DNA of 64,000 bases from TK10-74A sp965263065 (GCA_965263065.1 CBDHGH010000003.1:372001-436000), one strand, 5' to 3'. Shown: positions 34,990 to 44,190, counted from the stretch's first letter. A program made the numbers and translations. Notes: generated from the sequence alone by a model not told the origin.

Positions 34990-35030
34990 CCAACCGGTTG
35001 GCCGTCCGCGGGCGGCCGTGCGGCTAAACT
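34990..35030 (+). promoter_or_regulatory. Palindrome CCAACCGGTTGG and candidate -10 (TAAACT) of carboxylase copy 1
   Basis: A perfect 12-base palindrome (34990-35001) lies just after the DM13 stop. A TAAACT hexamer (35025-35030) 24 bases further on fits a -10, and the leader to the ATG at 35070 is about 35 bases. The same arrangement is kept in copy 2. A TetR- or GntR-type acyl-CoA-responsive repressor site is a reasonable guess, but no regulator gene is adjacent. Confidence 0.5.
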
Positions 35031-35069
35031 CTCCCGGAGCCGGCGGAACCGCCGACCGGGAGACGCACC

Positions 35070-38000
35070 ATGCCCATCCGCAGCCTGCTGATCGCCAACC
35101 GTGGCGAGATCGCGATTCGCATCGCCCGTGCGGCGGCCGACCTCGGCATCGGCAGCGTGGCCGTGTACTCGCAGGACGACGCCGAGTCGCTGCACACCCG
35201 CATCGCCGATGAGGCGGTCGCGCTCGACGCCCGCGGCGTGCCGGCCTACCTCGACATCGAGGCGATCGTGGCGGCCGCCGCGGCCGCCGGCTGCGACGCG
35301 GTCCACCCCGGTTACGGCTTCCTGGCCGAGAACGCCGCCCTGGCGCGGGCCTGCGCGCACGCGGGCATCACGTTCGTCGGGCCGAGCATCGCGAACCTGG
35401 AGCTGTTCGGCGACAAAGGCCGCGCCCGCGCGGCGGCGGCCGACTCGGACGTGCCCACGATCCCCGGCATCGACGGCGCGGTCACGCAGGAGCAGGCGGC
35501 CGAGTTCCTGGACTCGCTCGGGCCCGACGGCGCGGTCATGCTCAAGGCGCTGGCCGGCGGCGGCGGGCGCGGCACCCGCGCGGTCCAGGACGCCGCCGAG
35601 CTGGCCGAGACGTTCGAGCGCTGCCGCTCGGAGGCGACGAGCGCCTTCGGCAACGGCGCCCTGTACGTCGAGCAGTACCTGCCGCGGGCCCGCCACATCG
35701 AGGTGCAGATCGTCGGTGACCGGCACGGGGCCGTCGCCCACGTCGGCGAGCGCGAGTGCTCGGTGCAGCGCCGCTACCAGAAGATCATTGAGGTCGCGCC
35801 GGCGCCGCACCTGCCCGCCGACCTGCGCAACCGCATCACGAACGCGGCCGTCCGCTTCGCGACGCACGTGGCCTACGACAACCTCGGCACCTTCGAGTTC
35901 CTGGTCGACGCGTCGCAGATGGGTGAGGACGCGCCCTTTTTCTTCATCGAGACGAACGCCCGCCTGCAGGTCGAGCACACCGTGACCGAGGCGGTCACCG
36001 GCATCGACCTCGTGCAGACGCAGCTGCGCATCGCCGGAGGTGAGTCGCTGGCCGACGTCGGACTCACCGATCCGTCCGTCGCGGCCCCCCGCGGCTACGC
36101 GATCCAGGCCCGCGTCAACATGGAGACGATCACGGCCACAGGCGAGGTGCGGCCGTCGGGCGGGCTGCTCACGGCCTACGACGCGCCCTCCGGCCCCGGC
36201 GTGCGCACCGACGGCTTCGGCTACAGCGGCTACCGCACCAGCCCCAGCTTCGACTCGCTGCTGGCCAAGGTGATCACGCATTCGCCCTCGCGGGACTTCG
36301 CGGACGCGGTGGCGCGCAGCGCGCGGGCGCTGTCGGAGTTCCGCATCGAGGGGGTGCAGACGAACATCCCCTTCCTGCGCGCCGTGCTCGCCCACCCCGA
36401 CTTCGCGGCCGGACGCGTCTACACGCGGTTCCTCGACCACCACGCCGAGGCCCTGGCGGCCGCCGCCGCCGCCAACGGCGATCGCCAGCGCTTCGTCGTC
36501 AGCGCGCCGCCCGCGCCTGCGACGACCGGCGGGGCCGGCTTCGCCGGGGCGCAGATCGACAACCGCGACCCGCTGGCGCTGTTCGAGCACGACCGCTCGG
36601 TGAAGGAGACGCAGGCCGCCACGGCCGCCGCGGAGGAGCCCGACCTGACCGGCCCCGATGGCTCCGTGGGATTGCCCGCCCCCATCCAGGGCACGGTGGT
36701 GAGCGTGCTCGTCGCCGAGGGCGACACGGTCCACGCCGGCCAGCAGGTCGCCGTCATGGAAGCCATGAAGATGGAGCACGTCATCAAGGCCGCGGTCTCG
36801 GGCATCGTGCGCGGTGTGACGGTCGCCGAGGGCGACGTCATCATCGAGGGCCACCCGCTGGTGTACGTCGAGGAGGCCGACGTCGGCGCGGGCGACCTCC
36901 TGGCCGACGAAGCGATCGACCCCGACTTCATCCGCGGCGACCTGCAGGAGATCATCGACCGGCACGCCTACACGCTCGACGAGAACCGGCCGGAGGCGGT
37001 CGCCAAGCGCCGCAAGCGCGGCTACCGCATGCCCCGCGAGAACATCGCGCAGCTGATCGACGAGGGCTCGCTGGTCGAGTACTGGCCGCTGATCGTGGCG
37101 CCCGAGCACCAGCGCTACGACGAGGAGACGCTGCGCAAGAACACCCCCGCCGACGGCCTCGTTGCCGGCACCTGCACGATCAACGCCGGCCTCTTCGGGG
37201 AGGAGGCCGCGCGCGCCTGCATCATCTCCCACGACTACACGGTCATGGCCGGCACGGGAAGCACGCGCACCGGCGACAAGCTGAAGCGCATGATCGATCT
37301 GTGCCACCGCTTCACGCTGCCGCTCGTCTTCTTCGCCGAGGGCGGCGGCGGGCGGTCGGGTGACGACAGCACGCCGGGCGTCGCCTTCGACAGCGACGTG
37401 CACACGCAGTTCTGCAAGCTCAGCGGCCTCGTTCCCCTCGTTGGGGTCACGAACGGCCGCTGCTTTGCGGCGAACACCGTGGCACTCGCGGCGTGCGACG
37501 TGATCATCGCGACGGAGGGCTCGACGATCGGCATGGGCGGCCCGGCGATGATCGAGGGCGGGCACCTCGGCATCTACACGCCCGAGGAGATCGGGCCGAT
37601 GTCCTTCCAGGTGCCCAACGGCGTCGTCGACATCCTGACGAAGGACGAGGAGGAGGCCTGCGAGGTCGCCAAGAAGTACCTCTCCTACTTCCAGGGCCCG
37701 ATCGACGAGTGGGAGGCGCACGACCAGCGCCGCCTGCGCCACGTCGTGCCGGAGAACCGCCTGCGCCTCTACGACATGAAAGAGATCATCGCGACGATCG
37801 CCGACGTGGACTCCGTCCTGGAGATCCGCGAGAAGTTCGGCATCGGCGTGATCACCGCCTTCATCCGCGTCGAGGGCAAGCCGATGGGCGTGATCGCCAA
37901 CAACCCCCACCACCTGGCCGGCGCGATCGACTCCGACGGCGCCGACAAGGGCGCGCGCTTCATCCAGCTCTGCGACGCCTTCGATATCCCGGTGCTGAGC

Positions 38001-38483
38001 CTGATGGACTGCCCCGGCATGATGGTGGGCCCCGACGTCGAGCGCACGGCGCTCGTGCGGCACTGCGTGCGGATGTTCAACGCGGGCGCGAACATGACGA
38101 CGCCGCTGTTCGGCGTCGTGGTGCGGAAGGCGTACGGCCTGGGGGTGCAGGCAATGTGCGGGGCGAGTTCGCTGGTCGGCTTCTTCACGGTGGCCTGGCC
38201 CACGGCGGAGTTCGCCGGCATGAACATCGAGGGCGAAGTCAAGCTGGGCTACCGCAACGAGCTGACCGCGATCGAGGATCCCGAGGAGCGCATCGCCGAG
38301 TACGAGTCGCGCGTGGCCCGGCGCTACGAGAACGCGAAGGCGGTCAACTCGGCCGTCGGCGGCGGTCTCGACGACGTGATCGACCCGGTCGACACGCGCG
38401 CCTGGATCGCGACGAGCATGAAGCGCCTGCCGCCCACGCCGCCCCGCACCGGGAAGAAGTACCCCTACATCGACCCCTGGTAG
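35070..38483 (+). CDS. Single-chain acyl-CoA carboxylase (BC-BCCP-CT), copy 1
   Basis: 1137 residues in one chain. Residues 1-450 are biotin carboxylase: SLLIANRGEIAIRIARAA, ATP-grasp loop KALAGGGGRGTRAVQ, GERECSVQRRYQKIIE and NARLQVEHTVTEA. Residues about 535-605 are the biotin carrier domain with AVMEAMKMEH (biotinylated K567). Residues about 615-1137 are carboxyltransferase N and C domains (FFAEGGGGRSGDD, MGGPAMIEGG, NNPHHLAGAIDSDGADKGARF, GMMVGPDVER, YGLGVQAMCGASS). The architecture matches single-chain carboxylases of the long-chain acyl-CoA carboxylase (LCC) type, making a malonyl-type product from an acyl-CoA, ATP and bicarbonate. The chain length of the acyl group is unknown. GGGAG precedes the ATG. 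Confidence 0.93.
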   Translation: MPIRSLLIANRGEIAIRIARAAADLGIGSVAVYSQDDAESLHTRIADEAVALDARGVPAYLDIEAIVAAAAAAGCDAVHPGYGFLAENAALARACAHAGITFVGPSIANLELFGDKGRARAAAADSDVPTIPGIDGAVTQEQAAEFLDSLGPDGAVMLKALAGGGGRGTRAVQDAAELAETFERCRSEATSAFGNGALYVEQYLPRARHIEVQIVGDRHGAVAHVGERECSVQRRYQKIIEVAPAPHLPADLRNRITNAAVRFATHVAYDNLGTFEFLVDASQMGEDAPFFFIETNARLQVEHTVTEAVTGIDLVQTQLRIAGGESLADVGLTDPSVAAPRGYAIQARVNMETITATGEVRPSGGLLTAYDAPSGPGVRTDGFGYSGYRTSPSFDSLLAKVITHSPSRDFADAVARSARALSEFRIEGVQTNIPFLRAVLAHPDFAAGRVYTRFLDHHAEALAAAAAANGDRQRFVVSAPPAPATTGGAGFAGAQIDNRDPLALFEHDRSVKETQAATAAAEEPDLTGPDGSVGLPAPIQGTVVSVLVAEGDTVHAGQQVAVMEAMKMEHVIKAAVSGIVRGVTVAEGDVIIEGHPLVYVEEADVGAGDLLADEAIDPDFIRGDLQEIIDRHAYTLDENRPEAVAKRRKRGYRMPRENIAQLIDEGSLVEYWPLIVAPEHQRYDEETLRKNTPADGLVAGTCTINAGLFGEEAARACIISHDYTVMAGTGSTRTGDKLKRMIDLCHRFTLPLVFFAEGGGGRSGDDSTPGVAFDSDVHTQFCKLSGLVPLVGVTNGRCFAANTVALAACDVIIATEGSTIGMGGPAMIEGGHLGIYTPEEIGPMSFQVPNGVVDILTKDEEEACEVAKKYLSYFQGPIDEWEAHDQRRLRHVVPENRLRLYDMKEIIATIADVDSVLEIREKFGIGVITAFIRVEGKPMGVIANNPHHLAGAIDSDGADKGARFIQLCDAFDIPVLSLMDCPGMMVGPDVERTALVRHCVRMFNAGANMTTPLFGVVVRKAYGLGVQAMCGASSLVGFFTVAWPTAEFAGMNIEGEVKLGYRNELTAIEDPEERIAEYESRVARRYENAKAVNSAVGGGLDDVIDPVDTRAWIATSMKRLPPTPPRTGKKYPYIDPW

Positions 38484-38486
38484 GCC

Positions 38487-38583
38487 GCCCGCCGATGTCG
38501 ATCTCGACAGCTTCCGCGCCGCCGTGATCTACTGCGTGCCGTTCCAGGTCACGTTCGCGACCGCCGTGCTCGACGGCGCGTAG
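38487..38583 (+). pseudogene. Duplicated 3' end of the DM13 gene
   Basis: These 97 bases repeat 34884-34980 and still encode DVDLDSFRAAVIYCV to the stop with a few substitutions. No start or upstream domain is present. It begins three bases after the stop of carboxylase copy 1 and marks the junction of the tandem duplication. Confidence 0.9.
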
Positions 38584-38592
38584 CGCGCTGCG

Positions 38593-38633
38593 CCAACCGG
38601 TTGGCCGTCCACGGACGGCCGTGCGGCTAAACT
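38593..38633 (+). promoter_or_regulatory. Palindrome CCAACCGGTTGG and candidate -10 of carboxylase copy 2
   Basis: An exact copy of the 12-base palindrome (38593-38604) and TAAACT hexamer (38628-38633) found before copy 1, at the 3603-base offset. The bases between them differ at a few sites (CCACGGACGG versus CCGCGGGCGG), while the palindrome and hexamer are unchanged. Confidence 0.5.
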
Positions 38634-38672
38634 CTCCCGGAGTCGGCGGAACCGCCGACCGGGAGACGCACC

Positions 38673-41600
38673 ATGCCCATCCGCAGCCTGCTGATCGCCA
38701 ACCGCGGCGAGATCGCGATTCGCATCGCCCGCGCGGCGGCCGACCTCGGCATCCGCAGCGTGGCCGTGTACTCGCACGACGACGCCGAGTCGTTGCACAC
38801 GCGCATCGCCGACGAGGCCGTCGGGCTCGACGCCCGCGGCGTGCCGGCCTACCTCGACATCGAGGCGATCGTCGCGGCGGCCGTGGCCGCCGGCTGCGAC
38901 GCGGTCCACCCCGGCTACGGCTTCCTGGCCGAGAACGCCGCCCTGGCGCGGGCCTGCGCGCACGCGGGCATCACGTTCGCCGGGCCGAGCATCGCGAACC
39001 TGGAGCTGTTCGGCGACAAGGGCCGCGCCCGCGCGGCGGCGGCCGAGTCGGACGTACCCACCATCCCCGGCATCGACCGCGCGGTCTCCCTCGATGAGGC
39101 CCGCGCCTTCCTCGAGTCGCTCGGCGTCGGCGGGGCGATCATGCTCAAGGCCCTGGCCGGCGGCGGCGGGCGCGGCACTCGCGCCGTGCAGGATCCGGCC
39201 GACCTGGCCGAGACGTTCGAGCGCTGCCGCTCGGAGGCGACGAGCGCCTTCGGCAACGGCGCCTTGTACGTCGAGCAGTACCTGCCGCGGGCCCGCCACA
39301 TCGAGGTGCAGATCGTCGGTGACCGGCACGGGGCCGTCGCCCACGTCGGCGAGCGCGAGTGCTCGGTGCAGCGCCGCTACCAGAAGATCATCGAGGTCTC
39401 GCCGGCGCCGCACCTGCCCGCCGACCTGCGCAACCGCATCACCAACGCGGCCGTCCGCTTCGCCAGCCACGTCGGCTACGACAACCTCGGCACCTTCGAG
39501 TTCCTGGTCGACGCGTCACAGATGGGTGAGGACGCGCCCTTCTTCTTCATCGAGACCAACGCCCGCCTGCAGGTCGAGCACACCGTGACCGAGGCCGTCA
39601 CCGGCATCGACCTCGTGCAGACGCAACTGCGCATCGCCGGGGGCGAGTCGCTGGCCGACGTGGGCCTGGCCGACCCCGCCGTCGCGACCCCGCGCGGCTA
39701 CGCGATCCAGGCCCGCGTCAACATGGAGACGATCACAGCCACCGGCGAGGTGCGGCCGTCGGGCGGGCTGCTCACGGCCTACGACGCGCCCTCCGGCCCC
39801 GGCGTGCGCACCGACGGCTTCGGCTACAGCGGCTACCGCACCAGCCCCAGCTTCGACTCGCTGCTGGCCAAGGTGATCACGCATTCGCCGTCGCGGGACT
39901 TCGCGGACGCGGTGGCGCGCAGCGCGCGGGCGCTGTCGGAGTTCCGCATCGAGGGCGTGCAGACGAACATCCCCTTCCTGCGGGCCGTGCTGGCCCACCC
40001 CGACTTCGCGGCTGGACGGGTCTACACCCGCTTCCTCGACCACCATGCCGAGGCCTTGGCGGCGGCCGCCGCCAATGGCGACCGGCAGCGCTTCGTCGTC
40101 GGCGCGCCGCCCGTGGCGAGCGGCGGCGGCGGGGCCGGCTTCGCCGGGGCGCAGATCGACAACCGCGACCCGCTGGCGCTGTTCGAGCACGACCGCACCG
40201 TCAAGCAGGCCCAGGCCGCCACGGCCGCCGCGGAGGCGCCCGACCTGACCGGCCCCGACGGCTCCATTGGCCTGCCCGCCCCGATCCAGGGCACGGTGGT
40301 GTCGGTACTCGTCGCGGAAGGCGACACGGTCCACGCGGGCCAGCAGGTCGCCGTGATGGAAGCCATGAAGATGGAGCACGTCATCAAGGCGACGGTCTCC
40401 GGCATCGTGCGCGGCGTCACGGTGGCCGAGGGCGACGTCATCATCGAGGGGCACGCGCTGGTATACGTCGAGGAGGCCGACGTCGGCGCGGGCGACCTCC
40501 TGGCCGAGGAGGCGATCGACCCCGACTTCATCCGCGGCGACCTGCAGGAGATCATCGACCGGCACGCCTACACGCTGGACGAGAACCGGCCGGAGGCGGT
40601 CGCCAAGCGCCGCAAGCGGGGCTACCGCATGCCCCGCGAGAACATCGCCCAGCTCGTCGACGAGGGCTCGCTGCTCGAGTACTGGCCGCTGATCGTGGCG
40701 CGACAGCACCAGCGCTACGACGCGGAAACGCTGCGCAAGAACACGCCCGCCGACGGCCTCGTCGCCGGCACCTGCACGATCAACGCCGGCCTCTTCGGGG
40801 AGGAGGCCGCGCGCGCCTCCGTCGTCTCCTACGACTACACGGTCCTGGCCGGCACGCAAGGCGGCCGCAACCACTACAAGCAGGACCGCATGTTCGATCT
40901 CTGTGAGCGCTACCGGCTGCCGCTCGTCTTCTTCACCGAGGGCGGCGGCGGGCGTCCCGGCGACGACCGCACGGGGCCCGGCGTGGCCTTCGACACCTAC
41001 ACGTTCACGCGGTTCTCCAAGCTCAGCGGCCTGGTGCCGCTGATCGGCGTCAGCAACGGGCGCTGCTTCGCGGGCAACACGGCCCTGCTGGCCTGCTGCG
41101 ACGTGATCATCGCGACCGAGGGCTCCACCATCGCGATGGGCGGCCCGGCGATGATCGAGGGCGGCGGCGTGGGCATCTACACCCCCGAAGAGGTGGGGCC
41201 GATGTCCTTCCAGGTGCCCAACGGCGTCGTCGACATCCTGACGAAGGACGAGGAGGAGGCCGTCGAGGTCGCCAAGAAGTACCTCTCCTACTTCCAGGGG
41301 CCGATCGACGAGTGGGAGGCGCCCGACCAGCGCCGCCTGCGCCACGTCGTGCCGGAGAACCGCCTGCGCCTCTACGACATGAAGGAGATCATCGCGACGA
41401 TCGCCGACGTGGACTCCGTCCTGGAGATCCGCGAGAAGTTCGGCATCGGCGTGATCACCGCCTTCATCCGCGTCGAGGGCAAGCCGATGGGCGTGATCGC
41501 CAACAACCCGCACCACCTCGCCGGCGCGATCGACTCCGACGGCGCCGACAAGGGCGCGCGCTTCATCCAGCTCTGCGACGCCTTCGACATCCCGGTGCTG

Positions 41601-42086
41601 AGCCTGATGGACTGCCCCGGCATGATGGTCGGCCCCGATGTCGAGCGCACGGCGCTCGTGCGGCACTGCGTGCGCATGTTCAACGCCGGCGCCAACCTGA
41701 CTACGCCGCTGCTCGGCGTGGTGGTGCGCAAGGCCTACGGGCTGGGGGTGCAGGCGATGTGCGGCGCGAGTTCGCTGGTCGGCTTCTTCACCGTCGCCTG
41801 GCCGACGGCCGAGTTCGCCGGCATGAACATCGAGGGCGAGGTCAAGCTGGGCTACCGCAACGAGCTGGCCGCGATCGAGGACCCCGAGGAGCGCATCACC
41901 GAGTACGAGTCGCGCGTGGCGCGGCGCTACGAGCAGGCCAAGGCGGTGAACTCCGCCGTCGGGGGCGGCCTCGACGACGTGATCGACCCGGCCGGCACGC
42001 GCGCCTGGATCGCGACGAGCCTGAAGCGCCTGCCGCCCACGCCGCCCCGCACCGAGAAGAAGTACCCCTACATCGACACTTGGTAG
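38673..42086 (+). CDS. Single-chain acyl-CoA carboxylase (BC-BCCP-CT), copy 2
   Basis: 1137 residues, a tandem paralogue of the preceding gene with the same domain order: biotin carboxylase 1-450 (ALAGGGGRGTRAVQ, ERECSVQRRYQK), biotin carrier with EAMKMEH (K566), and carboxyltransferase to the end. BC, BCCP and the CT C-domain are almost identical to copy 1. Residues about 713-836 differ strongly, with RASVVSYDYTVLAGTQGGRN here against RACIISHDYTVMAGTGSTRT, VFFTEGGGGRPGDDRTGPG against VFFAEGGGGRSGDDSTPG, and TYTFTRFSKL against SDVHTQFCKL. The change lies in the CT N-domain near the acyl-CoA/biotin pocket, so the two enzymes may prefer different acyl-CoAs. Confidence 0.93.
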   Translation: MPIRSLLIANRGEIAIRIARAAADLGIRSVAVYSHDDAESLHTRIADEAVGLDARGVPAYLDIEAIVAAAVAAGCDAVHPGYGFLAENAALARACAHAGITFAGPSIANLELFGDKGRARAAAAESDVPTIPGIDRAVSLDEARAFLESLGVGGAIMLKALAGGGGRGTRAVQDPADLAETFERCRSEATSAFGNGALYVEQYLPRARHIEVQIVGDRHGAVAHVGERECSVQRRYQKIIEVSPAPHLPADLRNRITNAAVRFASHVGYDNLGTFEFLVDASQMGEDAPFFFIETNARLQVEHTVTEAVTGIDLVQTQLRIAGGESLADVGLADPAVATPRGYAIQARVNMETITATGEVRPSGGLLTAYDAPSGPGVRTDGFGYSGYRTSPSFDSLLAKVITHSPSRDFADAVARSARALSEFRIEGVQTNIPFLRAVLAHPDFAAGRVYTRFLDHHAEALAAAAANGDRQRFVVGAPPVASGGGGAGFAGAQIDNRDPLALFEHDRTVKQAQAATAAAEAPDLTGPDGSIGLPAPIQGTVVSVLVAEGDTVHAGQQVAVMEAMKMEHVIKATVSGIVRGVTVAEGDVIIEGHALVYVEEADVGAGDLLAEEAIDPDFIRGDLQEIIDRHAYTLDENRPEAVAKRRKRGYRMPRENIAQLVDEGSLLEYWPLIVARQHQRYDAETLRKNTPADGLVAGTCTINAGLFGEEAARASVVSYDYTVLAGTQGGRNHYKQDRMFDLCERYRLPLVFFTEGGGGRPGDDRTGPGVAFDTYTFTRFSKLSGLVPLIGVSNGRCFAGNTALLACCDVIIATEGSTIAMGGPAMIEGGGVGIYTPEEVGPMSFQVPNGVVDILTKDEEEAVEVAKKYLSYFQGPIDEWEAPDQRRLRHVVPENRLRLYDMKEIIATIADVDSVLEIREKFGIGVITAFIRVEGKPMGVIANNPHHLAGAIDSDGADKGARFIQLCDAFDIPVLSLMDCPGMMVGPDVERTALVRHCVRMFNAGANLTTPLLGVVVRKAYGLGVQAMCGASSLVGFFTVAWPTAEFAGMNIEGEVKLGYRNELAAIEDPEERITEYESRVARRYEQAKAVNSAVGGGLDDVIDPAGTRAWIATSLKRLPPTPPRTEKKYPYIDTW

Positions 42087-42111
42087 CGCGCGCCGCTGCC
42101 CGACGCCCCAG

Positions 42112-43005
42112 CTAGCTGCTGCCCCGCAGGCGCGGGTCGAAGATGTCGCGCAGGGAGTCGCCGAGGAGGTTGAAGCCGAGCACGGCGAGGGTGATCGCGA
42201 CGCCGGGGAAGATGCTGAGGTGGGTGTGGTGGAAGAGTTCTCGGGCTTCGGTGAGCATGCGGCCCCAGGAGGGGTTGGGCGGGGGGACGCCGAGCCCGAG
42301 GAAGGAGAGCGCGCCCTCGAAGAGGATCGCGCCGCCCAGCAGGGTCGTGACGTAGACCAGCAGCGGCGGGCCGATGTTGGGCAGCACGTGCCGCCAGAGG
42401 ATGCGGAAGGGCGACACGCCGATCACGCGGGCGGCTTCAACGTAGCTGGCTCCCAGGGTCGCCAGCGTGCTCGCCCGCACGATCCGCACCATGCTCACGG
42501 CGAAGAGAATGCCCATCCCCAGCGCGATCGATTGCCAGTTGCGTCCCGTCACCTGCGCCATCAACAGCAGCAGCACCAGGCCGGGGAAGGCCAGCAGCAT
42601 GTCGAGCAGGCGCTGGGACAAGAGATCGAACATCCCCGCCGCGTAGGCCGAGACCATGCCCCAGACCAGCGCGACGCCCACCCCGAACGCCATCGCGGTG
42701 AGGGCCAGCGAGATCGAGAGCCGGGCGCCCGCGATCACCCGCGCGAAGTAATCCCGGCCGATCTGGTCGGTGCCGAACCAGTACTCGCTGCTGGGGGCGA
42801 GCAGGAGGTCCCGCGAGATTTTGGCCGGATCGCTGCTGATCAGCGGTCCGAAGGCGGCAAGGAAGATCACCACGAGCGAGATCAAGAGACCGAGCGCGCC
42901 CAGGGGATGCTGGCGCAGCAGCCGGCGCGCGCGCCGGCGCAGCGAGGGCCGCACCAGGACGCCATACGCGTCGAAGACGGCGGCGCCCGGCTCGGCGGCG
43001 CTCAC
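42112..43005 (-). CDS. Peptide/solute ABC transporter permease (DppC/OppC family)
   Basis: 297 residues from GTG overlapping the stop of the partner permease (GTGA). An N-terminal cytoplasmic segment and first helix (LGALGLLISLVVIFLAAFGPLI) are followed by SSEYWFGTDQIGRDYFARVIAGARLS, the signature of DppC-type permeases. The EAA loop is YVEAARVIGVSPFRILWRHVLPN, which contacts the ATPase. About six helices. It forms a heterodimeric channel with the DppB-type protein. No dppD/dppF ATPases lie in this window, so the ATPases must be encoded elsewhere or shared. Confidence 0.92.
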   Translation of the reverse strand: MSAAEPGAAVFDAYGVLVRPSLRRRARRLLRQHPLGALGLLISLVVIFLAAFGPLISSDPAKISRDLLLAPSSEYWFGTDQIGRDYFARVIAGARLSISLALTAMAFGVGVALVWGMVSAYAAGMFDLLSQRLLDMLLAFPGLVLLLLMAQVTGRNWQSIALGMGILFAVSMVRIVRASTLATLGASYVEAARVIGVSPFRILWRHVLPNIGPPLLVYVTTLLGGAILFEGALSFLGLGVPPPNPSWGRMLTEARELFHHTHLSIFPGVAITLAVLGFNLLGDSLRDIFDPRLRGSS

Positions 43006-43967
43006 TGGAACCGGATCCGGGGATCGAAGACGGCGTAGCTGAGGTCCACGGCGAGGTTGACGAGGACGAAGGCCGTGCCGAAGAACAGCATCCAGAGCTG
43101 CACCACCGGCAGGTCGTTCGAGAAGATGGACGTGACGAGCAAGCGGCCCATGCCGGGGATATTGAAGATCTGCTCGACGACCACCGAGCCCGCGATGCCT
43201 TCGGCGAAGACGAGCCCGATCAGCGTGATCAGGGGGATCATGGCGTTGCGCAGGGCGTGGCGCAGGATCACGACGCGGCCGGAGAGGCCCTTGGCGTAGG
43301 CGGTGCGGACGTAGTCCTGACGCAGCACTTCCAGCATCTCCGAGCGCGCCAGCCGTGCCAGCACGGCCGCGCCCGACAGCGCCACCACCGCCGCGGGCAG
43401 GATCATCTGGATCAGATTGGTGCCCGGGTCATTCCAGATCTGCGCAAAGGGGGAGGGCTGCGCGTAGCCCCAGAGCACGACCGGGACCAGGATGACCAGC
43501 GTGGCCAGCCAGAAATTGGGGATGGCGAGGAAGAGGATCGAGAAAAAGCGGATGCCGTAGTCGTCCGGCCGATTGCGGCGCACGGCCGACCAGACCCCCG
43601 TGCCGATCCCAATCGGGATGTACAGCGCCAGCGTCAGGAGGAGCAGTTCGGCCGTGACCGGTATGCGACGGCCGAAGGTTTCGAGAATCGACTCCCGCGT
43701 CAGCCAGGAGTCGCCGACATCGCCGGTGAAGACCTGTTCGATCCAGTTCACGTACTGCAGGTGGACGGGCTTGTCGAGCCCGAAATGCGCCTCCAGCGCG
43801 GCGCGCTGCTCCTTGTCGGCGCCCCCCGCCGACGCGCCCATGGTCTGGGAGAGGCGCGCGTCGATCACATCGCCGGGCACGAGCCGGATCAGGCCGAAGA
43901 CGAAGACCGACAGCAGGAGCACCGTGACCGGCACCAGCAGCAGCCGTCGAATGACGTAGGTGCGCAT
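43002..43967 (-). CDS. Peptide/solute ABC transporter permease (DppB/OppB family)
   Basis: 321 residues. The N-terminal MRTYVIRRLLLVPVTVLLLS and FGLIRLVPGD are typical of DppB. The EAA loop reads YVRTAYAKGLSGRVVILRHALRNAMIP, and the C-terminus SYAVFDPRIRFQ matches the DPR(V/I)R ending. GGAG lies nine bases upstream of the ATG. It overlaps the DppC-type gene by four bases and lies downstream of the stalked binding protein, across a 246-base gap filled with hairpin repeats. Confidence 0.92.
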   Translation of the reverse strand: MRTYVIRRLLLVPVTVLLLSVFVFGLIRLVPGDVIDARLSQTMGASAGGADKEQRAALEAHFGLDKPVHLQYVNWIEQVFTGDVGDSWLTRESILETFGRRIPVTAELLLLTLALYIPIGIGTGVWSAVRRNRPDDYGIRFFSILFLAIPNFWLATLVILVPVVLWGYAQPSPFAQIWNDPGTNLIQMILPAAVVALSGAAVLARLARSEMLEVLRQDYVRTAYAKGLSGRVVILRHALRNAMIPLITLIGLVFAEGIAGSVVVEQIFNIPGMGRLLVTSIFSNDLPVVQLWMLFFGTAFVLVNLAVDLSYAVFDPRIRFQ

Positions 43968-44042
43968 CGGCGTTGGCTCCTCGCGGCCGGGCGGCCGGCG
44001 CCACGGGCCTCATGCCAGTCCCCCCGCGCCGCGTTCGCGGTC

Positions 44043-44118
44043 GTAGGGGCGACCCTTGTGGTCGCCCTCCCGGGCGGAGTCCGGGCGGAGTCCGGGCGCC
44101 CACAAGGGGCGCCCCTAC
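44043..44118. repeat. Intergenic inverted repeat (25-bp arms)
   Basis: GTAGGGGCGACCCTTGTGG... (44043-44067) and its reverse complement (44094-44118) pair with two mismatches around a loop that holds a direct repeat (CGGGCGGAGTC twice). It lies between the binding-protein and permease genes. This hairpin type is typical of dispersed intergenic repeats rather than a simple terminator; it may limit readthrough from the binding-protein gene. Confidence 0.75.
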
Positions 44119-44141
44119 CCGCCCGCCTTCCCCTTCCGGTC

Positions 44142-44190
44142 CCCCCTCTCCAGCGCTTTAGCTGGAGAGGGGGTTAGGGGGTGAGGTTCC
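44142..44190. repeat. Hairpin of the GAACCTCACCCCCTNNCCCC family, half-element
   Basis: CCCCCTCTCCAGC (44142-44154), loop GCTTTA, GCTGGAGAGGGGG (44161-44173), then TTAGGGGGTGAGGTTCC without its left partner. It shares stem, six-base loop position and outer GGTGAGGTTCC end with the elements at 57096 and 59460. It lies 24 bases from the stop of the binding-protein gene and could act as its terminator. Confidence 0.75.

Larger units (their letters stand above)
34884..42089. repeat. 3603-bp tandem duplication (two copies)
   Basis: Copy 1 spans 34884-38486 and copy 2 starts at 38487; every matched element is offset by exactly 3603 bases (start codons 35070/38673, palindromes 34990/38593, stops 38483/42086). 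The unit includes the last 97 bases of the DM13 gene, the shared promoter region and a complete single-chain acyl-CoA carboxylase gene. The right end of copy 2 lies at or just after 42086. Most of the unit is near-identical, with one strongly diverged patch (about 37200-37580 versus 40800-41185). Confidence 0.92.

Noticed and set aside
34926..38063. Very long open frame (over 1000 codons) on the minus strand across carboxylase copy 1, with a twin over copy 2
   Set aside because: Antisense to a protein with complete catalytic motifs; its translation is Arg/Val/Asp/His-rich low complexity, typical of high-G+C shadow frames.
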